From assembly GCA_019423835.1 (NCBI GenBank), contig JAHZAR010000023.1, positions 1 through 9,798 on the forward strand: DNA of 9,798 bases, read 5' to 3'. A program made the position numbers and the translations under genes. The DNA comes from Clostridiales bacterium (lineage in GTDB: Bacteria; Bacillota; Clostridia; Lachnospirales; Lachnospiraceae). The notes under the pieces were generated by a model. That model had not been told where the DNA came from. It worked only from the letters and a program-made list of their open reading frames with translations, and did not search any database. How positions within the stretch are numbered: the stretch's first letter is position 1; each line of letters begins with the position of its first letter. This document shows positions 1 to 5,861 of this stretch, piece by piece.

Positions 1-147
1 TACCTTTCCGATGTAGATATTCCCAAGGATTCCCCGGGAATCTGCCGGTTCCAGATTCAGAGAACGGCACTTGCCGTCCTCGGTAAGTGCCGTGAGAATC
101 TGACCGTTCCACCTCGTAATCAGAAGCTTATTTGATTTCCTCTCCAT
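1..147 (-). CDS. rng: Ribonuclease G (Rne/Rng family), N-terminal fragment
   Basis: Only the first 49 codons are present; the gene continues past the left edge. Read on the minus strand, the product starts MERKSNKLLITRWNGQ and continues through ILTALTEDGK to SRGILGNIYIGKV. This matches the N-terminus of bacterial ribonuclease E/G proteins, where the GNIYIGKV stretch leads into the S1 RNA-binding domain. The family are endoribonucleases that process rRNA and start mRNA decay in the cytoplasm. The catalytic domain is outside the window. The ATG lies inside the end of the DUF2344 gene, overlapping it by 20 bases. A GGAGG is present at 151-155 but only 3 bases from the ATG, so translational coupling to the upstream gene is likely. 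No other standard start codon lies between the ATG and the conserved KLLITRWNG. Identity rests on 49 residues plus context, since this gene order is common in Clostridia. Confidence 0.85.
   Translation of the reverse strand, partial: MERKSNKLLITRWNGQILTALTEDGKCRSLNLEPADSRGILGNIYIGKV
64..93 (-). other. Hairpin inside the start of the rng coding region
   Basis: The 9-base arms at 64-72 and 85-93 are perfect reverse complements. Inside them, 74-76 and 81-83 pair as three more base pairs around a four-base loop. On the mRNA strand the only flaw is one A/C mismatch, and the loop reads AGGA. The hairpin covers roughly codons 19 to 28 of rng. No T-run follows it, so it is not an intrinsic terminator. 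A role in translation or mRNA stability is inferred only. Confidence 0.6.
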
Positions 148-859
148 AGTCCTCCAGAGCCACGAACCTGTGGCTGTTCTCATCTCCCTGATCGCCGTAA
201 ACCTCTTCCCTCTGAATCTGGAAGGCAAACGGCGGGTACTCCTGCCCCATAGACTCAAAGTAAGCGCCTGCCACCTGTTCCGGCCGCACGTTGGCTGTAC
301 TTCCGGCAGAGATCTTCATAAAGATCCTCCCTGCTCCTGTTTCTCCTGAGCCATTGTCAATGGCATACTCATAGATACAGGGCTTCAGATCCATCTCCTT
401 TGTTCCCTTTTTCGTCTTTTTCACAACCTCGATGGAATCTCTCTTTAAAAACTCCGCCAGTCCGTCCCAGAATGCCTTCTCATCCTCCGGCTCGTACCCC
501 TCCTTAAACCACATGGTATAGTCAGCTGCCGCCACCAGAGACATGGCGTTTTTGGCAGAATCCGGGAGTCTCCGGTAGGACGTCACGGTGATTCCTTCCA
601 CATTGACTGCATTGATCCGGCGTACCATCTCTTCCGAGCTGTCTGTGTCAAGCACCTCAATATCCATGTACTCGCCATTGCTGGTAAGTCCCACGCCAAG
701 AGGAGCGGCAAAGGACATGATCTGGTGAGGGCTGAATCCCTCGCTGTAGCGGATATTTACGTCAGCCCGGCGCATAACCTTCTGGAAATACCGCATAATG
801 TCCAGGTGGCCGATAAATTTTACAGCGCCCTGCTTCCTGAATTTAATTCTTATTTTCAT
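128..859 (-). CDS. Radical SAM-linked protein, DUF2344 / TIGR03936 family
   Basis: This 243-residue protein shows the family signature near its N-terminus: KFIGHLDIMRYFQKVMRR at about residues 14-31, then YSEGFSPHQIMSFAAPLGVG at about 38-57 and GEYMDIEV at about 62-69. Members are known almost entirely by association. They sit beside, or are fused to, the B12-binding-type radical SAM protein encoded just upstream, and often precede ribonuclease G. The biochemical function is not established. The start is well supported by GGGAGG at 868-873, 8 bases before the ATG. The gene starts inside the end of the radical SAM gene (17-base overlap) and its own end overlaps rng by 20 bases, so the three are almost certainly co-transcribed and translationally coupled. 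A role in RNA or ribosome metabolism is inference from the neighbourhood. Family assignment is confident; function is unknown. Confidence 0.92.
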   Translation of the reverse strand: MKIRIKFRKQGAVKFIGHLDIMRYFQKVMRRADVNIRYSEGFSPHQIMSFAAPLGVGLTSNGEYMDIEVLDTDSSEEMVRRINAVNVEGITVTSYRRLPDSAKNAMSLVAAADYTMWFKEGYEPEDEKAFWDGLAEFLKRDSIEVVKKTKKGTKEMDLKPCIYEYAIDNGSGETGAGRIFMKISAGSTANVRPEQVAGAYFESMGQEYPPFAFQIQREEVYGDQGDENSHRFVALEDYGEEIK

Positions 860-2708
860 AGCAGACGCCTCCCTTATACTTTAATGCACCGCAGGCAGAA
901 CATTTCTGGCGGCAGTTTGGTGTAACCGTTTCGTTCCTAGCCTGGTTCCACTCTCTCTTTAAAAATTCCTTTGTCACTCCGGCGTCAATGAAATCCCAGG
1001 GGAACACCTCGTCCAGTGATCGCTCCCTGAGGGTATAGAAATCCGGATCCACGCCGCAGGTCTCAAAGGCCTTCATCCATACATCATTCTTAAAGCTCTC
1101 TGACCAGGAATCATAGAGGGCCCCATTCCGGTAGGCCTCCTCAATGACTGCTGCCACCTTTCTGTCACCGCGGGCCATGACGCCCTCAAGGACTGTCACA
1201 TCTGCCTCATGCCAGTTGTAGCGCAGGCTCTTATGATTCAGCATGGACTTCATCTTGTCGTTTACCACGTGGGCCTTTTCCAGATACTGCTCTTTTGTAA
1301 ACATCGTGGCCCACTGGAACGGGGTGAACGGCTTTGGCACGAAGAAGGAAGTGCTGGACACGACCTGCACCTTTCCGACTCTCTGCTCCTTCGGAACTTT
1401 ATAGTATTCCTCAGCCACCTTCTCAGCCAGCTCGGCAATCCCCTCCATGTCCTCCTTCGTCTCCGTCGGAAGCCCCAGCATGAAATAGAGCTTCACCCGG
1501 TTCCATCCCCCAAGAAAGGCATCGTGGGAGCCGCGGAGAATATCCTCTTCTGTCAGCCCCTTGTTGATGACATTTCTCAGTCTCTGGGAGCCTGCCTCCG
1601 GCGCAAACGTAAGGCTGCTCTTCTTCACATCCTGTACCTTGCTCATCACGTCCAGGGAGAAAGCGTCGATTCTCAGAGACGGCAGGGACACATTGACTCC
1701 CTTTCCGTCAAATTCATCGATGAGAAAGTTCACAAGGCCCTCCAGCTGTGTATGGTCGCTGGAGCTTAAGGAGCTCAGGGAGATCTCCTCATGTCCGGTA
1801 TTTTTTAGCATCTTATAGGCCAGATCCTTTAAGTATTCCAGGCTCCTCTCCCTCACCGGGCGGTACACCATTCCCGCCTGGCAGAACCGGCAGCCGCGGA
1901 TGCAGCCGCGCATGATCTCAAGCACCACCCTGTCCTGGGTAGCCTTGATAAACGGAACCACCGGTTTTTCCGGATAATAGGTATCGCTCATTTCCATCAC
2001 AAGCTGCTTTGACACCGTCTCCTTAGCATGGGGATTGTTTGGAACCATCCGGTCTATGGTTCCGTCCTCCTTGTAGAATACATCGTAAAAGGCAGGCACA
2101 TAGATGCCCGGGATCTCGGCCGCCATCTCCAGGAACTCTCTCCTGCTGCCGCCGTTTTTCTTATTTTCCTTATACCGATCCAGAAGGTCAAAATACACGA
2201 CCTCTCCCTCGCCCATGTAGAACAGGTCGAAAAACTCGGCAATCGGCTCCGGGTTGTAGGTGCAGGGGCCTCCGCCGATGACAATGGGATCCTCCTCTGT
2301 CCTGTCGGCTGCGTGAAGCGGGATCTGGGACAGCTCCAGCACCTGGAGGATATTGGTGTAGCACATTTCATACTGAATCGTAATTCCGAGGAAATCGAAC
2401 TCCTTTATCGGGTCCTGGGATTCCACAGCAAACAGCGGAATCTGCTTTTCCCTCATAATCCGGTCCAGATCAAGCCACGGGGAATACACACGCTCACAGT
2501 ATACGTCCTCTCTTCGGTTGAACATATCATAGAGGATCTGAATGCCTAAGTGGGACATTCCAATCTCATACACGTCCGGGAAGCACATCGCGAAGCGGAT
2601 GTCCACCTTGTCCGGGTCCTTGATGACCGCATTGACCTCTCCGCCGATGTAGCGGGCAGGCTGCTGAACACTCAGCAAAATCTCATCACTTAATGCTAAT
2701 TTCTTCAT
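843..2708 (-). CDS. B12-binding-type radical SAM protein, TIGR03960 family
   Basis: This 621-residue protein has an N-terminal region typical of TIGR03960: MKKLALSDEILL, then FAMCFPDVYEIGMSHLG at about 39-55. A degenerate cobalamin-binding-like segment (IGGGPCTYNPEP to YMGEGE) spans about 144-169. The radical SAM core follows, with the CX3CX2C [4Fe-4S] motif at C269, C273 and C276 (RGCIRGCRFCQ), and downstream SAM-domain elements SLPSLRIDAF (about 341-350) and FAPEAGSQRLR (about 368-378). A second cysteine cluster, C599, C603 and C606 with C616 nearby, lies at the C-terminus. The enzyme should cleave SAM reductively, but its substrate is unknown. The ATG at 2708 was chosen because MKKLALSDEIL is the family's usual N-terminus and AAAGGTG (2718-2724) lies 9 bases upstream. 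The frame stays open for 75 more codons, but that stretch does not resemble the family. First gene of the three-gene operon with the DUF2344 gene and rng. Confidence 0.93.
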   Translation of the reverse strand: MKKLALSDEILLSVQQPARYIGGEVNAVIKDPDKVDIRFAMCFPDVYEIGMSHLGIQILYDMFNRREDVYCERVYSPWLDLDRIMREKQIPLFAVESQDPIKEFDFLGITIQYEMCYTNILQVLELSQIPLHAADRTEEDPIVIGGGPCTYNPEPIAEFFDLFYMGEGEVVYFDLLDRYKENKKNGGSRREFLEMAAEIPGIYVPAFYDVFYKEDGTIDRMVPNNPHAKETVSKQLVMEMSDTYYPEKPVVPFIKATQDRVVLEIMRGCIRGCRFCQAGMVYRPVRERSLEYLKDLAYKMLKNTGHEEISLSSLSSSDHTQLEGLVNFLIDEFDGKGVNVSLPSLRIDAFSLDVMSKVQDVKKSSLTFAPEAGSQRLRNVINKGLTEEDILRGSHDAFLGGWNRVKLYFMLGLPTETKEDMEGIAELAEKVAEEYYKVPKEQRVGKVQVVSSTSFFVPKPFTPFQWATMFTKEQYLEKAHVVNDKMKSMLNHKSLRYNWHEADVTVLEGVMARGDRKVAAVIEEAYRNGALYDSWSESFKNDVWMKAFETCGVDPDFYTLRERSLDEVFPWDFIDAGVTKEFLKREWNQARNETVTPNCRQKCSACGALKYKGGVCYENKN

Positions 2709-2745
2709 GATTTTAAACACCTTTTGCTGTACATTTACACAAATT

Positions 2746-2970
2746 TCAATTTTCTCTTTTTTGAGGCTTTTCAGGGCCGTTTGGAGACCGGAACTGCAGC
2801 TGATTTTCGGCCCGTTTTTGCCGGATTCTGCGCTTCGACGGCGGCTGCTGCGTGACGAGATTTTCTTTAGTCCCGTCCTTGATGTCCCGGCCCGGCTGCC
2901 TATCAATATAAATGGTATTTGCAGTAAAGTCAATATCAGAATATTGAGGCGAAATTATTTCCAGAATTAT
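2746..2970 (-). pseudogene. Possible C-terminal remnant of a lost upstream gene
   Basis: An open stretch of 74 codons ends in TGA at 2746-2748, in a frame different from the radical SAM gene. It has no ATG, GTG or TTG start and is closed upstream by a stop at 2971-2973. From about 2904 downward its codons are rich in G or C at the third position, and the product is hydrophilic and protein-like (for example RQPGRDIKDGTKENLV, then QQPPSKRRIRQKRAENQLQF). Upstream of about 2905 the DNA turns AT-rich. The stop is 37 bases before the radical SAM ATG, a normal within-operon spacing. I read this as the tail of a gene that once headed the operon and lost its front in a rearrangement. The family is not recognisable. 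It could instead be a GC-rich leader with no coding past. Confidence 0.35.
2905..2933 (-). promoter_or_regulatory. Sigma-A type promoter (proximal) for the radical SAM operon
   Basis: On the minus strand, TTGACT (2928-2933) is followed after exactly 17 bases by TATATT (2905-2910). Both hexamers match the vegetative consensus at five of six positions. It would start transcription near 2898 and give a leader of about 190 bases before the radical SAM ATG. It lies within the possible gene remnant, at the switch from AT-rich to GC-rich sequence. Predicted only. Confidence 0.45.
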
Positions 2971-3027
2971 TCATTTTGGGCTAATCATCGCTAAGTTTTA
3001 AAATGGAGAAATTGATAATTCTTATAA

Positions 3028-3056
3028 ATTGTACTATAGGTATATTCATCTGTCAA
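3028..3056 (-). promoter_or_regulatory. Sigma-A type promoter (distal) for the radical SAM operon
   Basis: On the minus strand a perfect TTGACA (3051-3056) is followed after 17 bases by TACAAT (3028-3033), which matches TATAAT at five of six positions. This is the strongest promoter match in the window. Transcription would start near 3021, leaving a leader of about 310 bases before the radical SAM ATG and passing through the second promoter. It could also be relevant to the possible remnant that lies between it and the operon. Confidence 0.65.
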
Positions 3057-3100
3057 AGTGTTCTTAACCCTTACATTCCCAGAAACTCCTGGGTAAACTG

Positions 3101-3128
3101 TCTTCCAATCTGACAGAGTCAGATAAGA
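3101..3128. repeat. Inverted repeat downstream of the AraC gene
   Basis: ATCTGAC (3108-3114) and GTCAGAT (3118-3124) are perfect inverted arms around AGA. Outer TCTT (3101-3104) and AAGA (3125-3128) can extend the pairing past a three-base bulge. There is no T-run on either side, so it is not a standard terminator. It lies between the end of the AraC-family gene and the distal operon promoter. It might weakly end the AraC transcript or bind a protein; neither can be shown from the sequence. Confidence 0.4.
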
Positions 3129-3188
3129 ATAGTTCTCTCTGGCTCCCTGGAAATTGGTTTTGTCATTTGCCTATATCGTGATATATCC

Positions 3189-4172
3189 TTACTTGATTTG
3201 ATGAATATCCCGGTATTCCTGCGGCCCCATGCCAAAGGTATCTCTGAATAACTTGGAGAAGTGACCAGCATGACGGTAGCCGACTTTCAGTGCAACAGTT
3301 CGGATATTATCATCGGAATCCCTAAGTAATAAAAGTGCGTAATTCATCCGCATTACTTTTAGATATTCATAGGCAGTTGTTCCATATACTTGCCGAAAAG
3401 CCATTTGAAAACGGGAAGGGCTCATGTTAGCAGTTTGGGACAGTTGTGCAATGGACGGATACGCTGCCAGATCTCTTTTCATCAGTGTAACAGCCTTTCC
3501 CAGTGAACGCTTGTCTTTCTTGTCCAGTTTAACCGGCAGATGCCGCCAATTCTGTTCCTGCTCCAGGTTGTGCGTGACCAGTGACAAAAGTTCCATTACC
3601 TTGCCCTCCATGTAGAGCGTTCGGGCACTCCCTTCAGCCGGACAATCTTTAATCTGCTGAAAGACAAAATTCAGCTCCGGAGAGTTTGGGTTCTGGAGGA
3701 GGTAGTCTAAAGCATTTTTAGATACTTCATAACTGTCCCCATATCTGCTCTGTAAAAACTGATCGAAATAAGAGCGGGTAATTATGACCTTTGTAAATCG
3801 AGTCGGTTTCCCGGATTCACAAAAGGCGTATGCCGTTTTCTGTGAGTTGGCATAGCAGCAGATGCCTCGTTCTACCTGCTTAACCTTGCGTCCACCAACC
3901 TTGAAAGAACTGGAGTCGGTTTCAAATTGACTGATTTCAAAATATTCCTGCTTTATCTCGGACACTTTTTCAAAGTTATTCAGTGGGGTAAAGTCAGCCA
4001 GAACGATGAGAAATTGTTGATGAAAATTTAGAATGCGAACACTTCCCGTTCCATATTCAGAAAGCATTCGGTAGTAATCACAGCCATCATCTGACTGCTC
4101 CGCCACCCGCACAAAGTGCAGATGTTTCGGCAGTTCCATATAGTATTCAATCACAGTTTTTGTTCGTTCCAT
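3189..4172 (-). CDS. AraC-family transcriptional regulator
   Basis: This 327-residue protein has an N-terminal region of about 220 residues with no recognised motif, presumably for effector sensing or dimerisation. The C-terminal AraC/XylS DNA-binding domain spans about 222-321. The first helix-turn-helix is around IAQLSQTANMSPSRFQMAFRQ (241-261) and the second around IRTVALKVGYRHAGHFSKLF (290-309). The closing FGMGPQEYR matches the family's conserved FG-x-x-P-x-EYR ending. The chosen ATG (4172) has GGAGG (4180-4184) 7 bases upstream. A GTG 30 bases further up is also in frame, but it would put that binding site inside the gene. It is transcribed divergently from the MATE transporter gene, so control of that gene is the obvious inference, probably as an activator as for most AraC proteins. 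The effector is unknown. The gene is more AT-rich than the operon to its left. Confidence 0.93.
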   Translation of the reverse strand: MERTKTVIEYYMELPKHLHFVRVAEQSDDGCDYYRMLSEYGTGSVRILNFHQQFLIVLADFTPLNNFEKVSEIKQEYFEISQFETDSSSFKVGGRKVKQVERGICCYANSQKTAYAFCESGKPTRFTKVIITRSYFDQFLQSRYGDSYEVSKNALDYLLQNPNSPELNFVFQQIKDCPAEGSARTLYMEGKVMELLSLVTHNLEQEQNWRHLPVKLDKKDKRSLGKAVTLMKRDLAAYPSIAQLSQTANMSPSRFQMAFRQVYGTTAYEYLKVMRMNYALLLLRDSDDNIRTVALKVGYRHAGHFSKLFRDTFGMGPQEYRDIHQIK

Positions 4173-4179
4173 TGCGATA

Positions 4180-4184
4180 CCTCC
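4180..4184 (-). promoter_or_regulatory. Ribosome binding site that fixes the AraC start
   Basis: GGAGG on the minus strand lies 7 bases before the ATG at 4172. It supports that ATG over the in-frame GTG at 4202. Confidence 0.8.
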
Positions 4185-4207
4185 GTGAAGGCAATATAGC
4201 ACAACTT

Positions 4208-4236
4208 ACTATCACAATCAAGTATATTTATGTCAA
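4208..4236 (-). promoter_or_regulatory. Promoter of the AraC-family gene
   Basis: On the minus strand a perfect TTGACA (4231-4236) is followed after 17 bases by GATAGT (4208-4213). A TGT just before the -10 gives an extended -10 element. It would give a short leader of about 30 bases before the ATG at 4172. Confidence 0.6.
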
Positions 4237-4304
4237 GATATTTTTAATTTTTCAATAAAAGAAACCATAAAGCCCTTTATTTTACTGAACTTTTCCTATG
4301 ATTC

Positions 4305-4326
4305 AATATTCAGATTCCAGAATATT
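4305..4326. promoter_or_regulatory. Inverted repeat, candidate operator in the AraC-MATE control region
   Basis: AATATTC (4305-4311) and GAATATT (4320-4326) are perfect inverted arms separated by 8 bases. The repeat ends 7 bases before the proposed MATE -35 box, a usual place for an activator site. It is followed by a tandem repeat of TTGATTT (4326-4332 and 4334-4340), and AraC proteins often bind direct repeats. Which element is used, if either, is not known. Confidence 0.4.
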
Positions 4327-4333
4327 TGATTTC

Positions 4334-4362
4334 TTGATTTATTGGCTCGCAGGCGATATGCT
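4334..4362 (+). promoter_or_regulatory. Weak promoter candidate for the MATE gene
   Basis: TTGATT (4334-4339) and TATGCT (4357-4362) are 17 bases apart, each matching the consensus at four of six positions. A weak promoter would fit activation by the divergent AraC protein. Transcription would start near 4369, about 50 bases before the ATG. Confidence 0.35.
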
Positions 4363-4420
4363 CAGATTGTACAGCCGGGCAAGAAAAAGCTGAGGCAGGA
4401 ATTGCGAAAGGAGTGTAAAA

Positions 4421-5767
4421 ATGAAAGCAGATCGAATGAAACTTATGAGTGAGGGAAATGTATCCCGCTCGTTGCTGGTTTTGGGGATTCCTATGGTTAT
4501 CAGTATGCTGGTAACAGCACTGTACAATGTTGTCGATACATATTTTGTATCCGGATTGGGGAAACAGGCTGTGGCCGCCGTGTCCGTAGCATTTCCGATA
4601 TCCCTGGTGTTTTCCGGAATCGGCTTAACATTCGGTGCTGGAGCCGGTTCCTATATTTCCCGGCTTCTGGGCAAGAAAGACAGGGAAACTGCCAGCAAAG
4701 CAGCTTCAGCAGCCCTGTTCAGCAGTATTATTGTGGGAATTTTAGCAGCGTCGATGATCCTGCTGTTTTTGGAGCCGGTTCTGGTTTTTATGGGCGCAAT
4801 CCCCTCTATCTTTGACATGGCAAAAGAGTACGCTGCTATTTTTGTTATCAGCACTGTCTTCAGCACCGCTAATGTAACGGCTGGTAACCTGGCAGTGGCA
4901 CAAGGGGCCTCCAATCTCTCTTTGACCGCTATGATTTCAGGTGCCGTCTTGAATGTAATCCTTGATCCAATCTGCATTACCGTTTTGGGAATGGGGGTAA
5001 CGGGAGCCGCTGCCGCAACTTTGATCTCACAGATTGTGACCAGCTTCATCTATGTGTGGTTTTTTATGAGCGGAAAAAGTTATGTAAAGATTGCTCTCTC
5101 TAAATTTAAGCCTTCTGCAGAAATATATGGTGAAATTCTAAAAGTGGGAGTTTCCATGCTCCTGCTTCAGCTGCTCTCCAGTCTTTCTATGAGCAGAATT
5201 TCTGCTGCAGCAGGCGCTTATGGTGAGGATGCAATCGCTGCAATGGGCATCGTATTGAGAATCGTCACGCTGGGAGTCAATGTAGTTTTTGGATATATGA
5301 AGGGATTTCAGCCAATGGCTGGATTTAATTACGGGGCCAAGAATTATCGCCGTCTGCGGGATGCCATACGCAGCTGTATGAAATGGACCACCGGCTTTTG
5401 TATTGTTTGGACGGTGCTGATTTTCCTCCTGGCTTCCCCCATTCTTTCTCTATTCGGGAATGATCCGGCGGTATCAGCAATTGCAGTTCCTGCTTTAAGA
5501 GCAAATACGTTTATGTTTTTTACCTTTGGATTCCAGTTTACCTACTCTACGCTCTATCTGGCCATGGGCAGGGCACTGGAAGGAGGATTCTTGAATATCT
5601 GCCGGCAGGGCATCCTGTTCATGCCAGTTATTTTGATCCTTCCCAGTGTTCTGGGGCTGAATGGTGTAATTTATTCACAGGCTGTTGCTGATGTTCTGAC
5701 TACATTCGTCACAATATTTTTTGCAGTGCGTATTCACAGACGATTGTCTGCAGCAGCAGAAAAATAA
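4421..5767 (+). CDS. MATE-family multidrug/cation antiporter
   Basis: This 448-residue integral membrane protein has the length and hydrophobic pattern of a 12-helix MATE transporter, which exports drugs or other organic cations in exchange for Na+ or H+. The N-terminal MKLMSEGNVSRSLLVLGIPM and ALYNVVDTYFVSGLG (about 33-47) are typical of the MepA-like group. Further family landmarks are the conserved N178 to LDP (181-183), GVTGAAAATLISQ (192-204) and GFQPMAGFNYGA (295-306). The usual Arg-x-x-Gly-Asn pattern near helix 4-5 reads VAQGAS (158-163), so the Arg and Asn common there are missing. AAAGGAG (4407-4413) lies 7 bases before the ATG. Single gene, divergent from the AraC regulator. The substrate cannot be predicted. 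No terminator is visible after its stop. Confidence 0.93.
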   Translation: MKADRMKLMSEGNVSRSLLVLGIPMVISMLVTALYNVVDTYFVSGLGKQAVAAVSVAFPISLVFSGIGLTFGAGAGSYISRLLGKKDRETASKAASAALFSSIIVGILAASMILLFLEPVLVFMGAIPSIFDMAKEYAAIFVISTVFSTANVTAGNLAVAQGASNLSLTAMISGAVLNVILDPICITVLGMGVTGAAAATLISQIVTSFIYVWFFMSGKSYVKIALSKFKPSAEIYGEILKVGVSMLLLQLLSSLSMSRISAAAGAYGEDAIAAMGIVLRIVTLGVNVVFGYMKGFQPMAGFNYGAKNYRRLRDAIRSCMKWTTGFCIVWTVLIFLLASPILSLFGNDPAVSAIAVPALRANTFMFFTFGFQFTYSTLYLAMGRALEGGFLNICRQGILFMPVILILPSVLGLNGVIYSQAVADVLTTFVTIFFAVRIHRRLSAAAEK

Positions 5768-5783
5768 AAGATTGATTTCATCA

Positions 5784-5812
5784 TTGACAAAGAATATGAA
5801 ACATGATAATTT
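5784..5812 (+). promoter_or_regulatory. Promoter candidate for the TetR-family gene
   Basis: A perfect TTGACA lies at 5784-5789. The -10 is ambiguous: GATAAT (5805-5810) matches well but leaves only 15 bases, while TAATTT (5807-5812) gives 17 bases but matches poorly. The nested palindrome begins at 5811, so a bound protein would block RNA polymerase here. Confidence 0.45.
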
Positions 5813-5844
5813 GATAATTAGATTATCGATAATCCAATTATCAA
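5811..5844. promoter_or_regulatory. 34-base nested palindrome, probable TetR operator
   Basis: The outer arms TTGATAATT (5811-5819) and AATTATCAA (5836-5844) are perfect reverse complements. Between them is a perfect 14-base palindrome, GATTATCGATAATC (5821-5834). Only the pair 5820/5835 breaks the full symmetry. It overlaps or directly follows the promoter and ends 17 bases before the TetR start codon. This fits self-repression, the rule for TetR-family regulators, with room for two dimers. Binding by this TetR is inference. Confidence 0.65.
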
Positions 5845-5861
5845 TTGAAGGGGGACGTTTT

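Noticed and set aside
1209..1769. Long plus-strand open frame opposite the radical SAM gene
   Set aside because: It is antisense to a well-recognised conserved gene, and its translation has no family resemblance.
2709..2933. 75-residue N-terminal extension of the radical SAM protein
   Set aside because: The frame is open, but family members start at MKKLALSDEIL, and a ribosome binding site precedes that ATG. The extension is low-complexity and Ser/Arg-rich, and overlaps a better coding-like frame.
3012..3020. Copy of the TetR palindrome arm TTGATAATT near the operon promoter
   Set aside because: It is a single AT-rich half-site without its partner; chance occurrence in this AT-rich stretch is likely.
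3078..3093. Short stem-loop CCCAG/CTGGG as an AraC terminator
   Set aside because: The stem is only 5 base pairs and no T-run follows on either strand.
4173..4202. Earlier GTG start for the AraC-family protein
   Set aside because: It would place the clear GGAGG at 4180-4184 inside the gene, and no good binding site precedes the GTG.
4651..5049. Minus-strand open frame opposite the MATE gene
   Set aside because: It is a shadow of the MATE gene; its hydrophobic composition reflects the opposite strand.
5721..5861. Upstream extension of the TetR frame into the MATE gene
   Set aside because: It would run through the promoter and palindrome, and TetR proteins normally begin just before the DNA-binding domain. 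ATG 5862 has a strong ribosome binding site.
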